From Atherix ibis (lineage: Eukaryota; Arthropoda; Insecta; Diptera; Athericidae): a DNA stretch of 64,000 nucleotides. Under the pieces are notes generated by a model, which did not search any database, was not told the DNA's origin, and was given only the letters and a program-made list of their open reading frames with translations. Of the stretch, positions 63,101 through 64,000 are shown one piece after another; position 1 is the stretch's first letter, and every line of letters starts with the position of its first letter. A program made the translations under genes and the position numbers. Where the stretch lies: NCBI GenBank assembly GCA_958298945.1, contig CATQJD010000135.1, positions 1-64,000 of the forward strand, written 5' to 3'.

Positions 63101-64000
63101 TTTTATATGGAAAATTTCTTATAGAACATTTTTTATATGGAAAATTTCTAATAGAACATTTTTTATATGGAAAATTTCTAATAGAACATTTTTTATATGG
63201 AAAATTTCTTATAGAACATTTTTTATATGGAAAATTTCTTATAGAACATATTTTATATGGAAAATTTCTTCTTGAAATTATGTGCAAAATTTCTTATATG
63301 GAGAATTTCTTATAGAAATGCCCTTATACGGAAAATTTTTTATAAAAAATTTCTTATATGGAAAATATCTTATAGAAAATTTCTTATATGGAAAATTTCT
63401 TATAGAAAATTTCTTATATGGAAAATTTATTATAGAAAATTCCTTATATGGAAAATTTCTTATAGAAAATTTCTTATATGGAAAATTTCTTATAGAAAAT
63501 TTCTTATATGGAAAATTTCTTATAGAAAATTTCTAATATGGAAAATTTTTTATCGAAAATTTCCTATATGGAACAATTCTTATAGAAAATTTCTTATATG
63601 GAAAATTTCTTATAGAAAATTTCTTATATGGAAAATTTCTTATAGAAATTTTCTTATATGGAAAATTTCTTATAGAAATTTTCTTATATGGAAAATTTCT
63701 TATAGAAATTTTCTTATATGGAAAATTTCTAATAGAAAATGTCTTATATGGAAAATTTCTTATACAAAATTTCTTATATGGAAAATTTCTTATAGAAAAT
63801 TTCTATTAAGGAAAATTTCTTATAGAAAATTTCTTATATGAAAAATTTCTTATAGAAAATTTCTTATATGGAAAATTTCTTATAGAAAATTTCTTATATG
63901 GAAAATTTCTTATAGAAAATTTCTTATATGGAAAATTTCTTATACAAAATTTCTTATATAGGAAAATTTCTTATAAAAAATTGTTTATATGGAAAATTTC
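60178..64000. repeat. Satellite array, segment right of the retrotransposon
   Basis: The same 30-bp dimer family resumes in the same orientation at 60178 (ATGGTAATTTGG...). The first ~450 bp align best with 55194-55650, at a constant offset of 4984, including the rare variant ATGGTAAATG that only these two copies carry. Later parts repeat the right-subarray modules: GCCC cassettes at 60609, 62341 and 63320, and hubs near 61320, 61621, 61920 and 62628. The window ends inside the array. Confidence 0.96.

Larger units (their letters stand above)
46855..63330. repeat. GCCC cassettes, right type (9 copies)
   Basis: GCCC starts at 46912, 47919, 51670, 52891, 55625, 57296, 60609, 62341 and 63320. 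The diagnostic form is TTCTTCTTGAAATTATGTGG, then GAGAATTTCTTATAGAAATG, then CCCTTATACGG. The copy at 63320 reads ATGTGCAAAATTTC. Confidence 0.88.

Noticed and set aside
1..64000. CRISPR-like array (regular short repeats)
   Set aside because: There are no unique spacers. The repeat is a head-to-tail 15/30-bp satellite, and the element inside is an insect-type LINE.
1..64000. Heat-shock elements (GAA/TTC blocks)
   Set aside because: GAA and TTC are separated by three bases inside the core and by four or five between cores; a heat-shock element needs two-base gaps.
1..64000. Telomeric repeat or CENP-B box
   Set aside because: No TTAGG tract was seen, and no TTCG...CGGG-type box; the array has very few CpG.

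Overview
This is eukaryotic, almost certainly insect, heterochromatin. About 62 of the 64 kb is one AT-rich tandem satellite. About 2 kb (58181-60177) is a broken non-LTR retrotransposon of the jockey / X-element type. I see no host gene, tRNA, rRNA, CRISPR array or bacterial feature. The insect call rests on the retrotransposon: a gag with three zinc knuckles of the arthropod X-element kind, and a 5' end matching the insect Inr + DPE promoter. The species cannot be named from the sequence.

The satellite is built from a 30-bp dimer of two 15-mers, TGGAAAATTTCTTAT and AGAAAATTTCTTATA. Each carries the odd palindrome GAAA-A-TTTC. Because 30 is a multiple of 3, the perfect dimer is open in two plus frames and one minus frame. 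It therefore generates dozens of meaningless ORFs (10-residue periods such as ENFLYGKFLI, RKFLIWKISY and RNFPYKKFSI), the longest 452 codons. None should be annotated as a gene.

On top of the dimer sits higher-order structure. A degenerate 'hub' (with GGATAAATTCATACA and AATGTTTATGTG) recurs roughly 90 times, separated by variable dimer runs. Layout: 1-3420, an edge rich in single-base indels; 3421-10311, left subarray; 10312-27060, region marked by ten GTGTTCTAAAT...T10 cassettes; 27060-30600, hub-dense ~300-bp modules; 30045-34742, a ~1.7-kb segment repeated 3007 bp apart; 35236-41438, ~2.5-kb higher-order repeat and an 859-bp tandem copy; 41439-45800, long homogeneous dimer runs and a 929-bp tandem; 45800-58180, 1007-, 1191-, 1671-, 2733- and 5002-bp duplications; 58181-60177, retrotransposon; 60178-64000, satellite resumes. 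A GCCC-containing cassette found 22 times carries variants that sort by position, defining left, middle and right subarrays.

The retrotransposon lies on the minus strand. Its 5' end appears intact (Inr, DPE, 5'UTR). The gag ORF is broken by a frameshift in an A10 run and by one in-frame TAA. ORF2 is cut after about 79 codons, inside the endonuclease domain. It has no 3' end, no poly(A) and no target-site duplication, and at least 222 bp of satellite are missing at the site. This is the reverse of ordinary LINE 5' truncation and points to a later deletion or a repair-type event.
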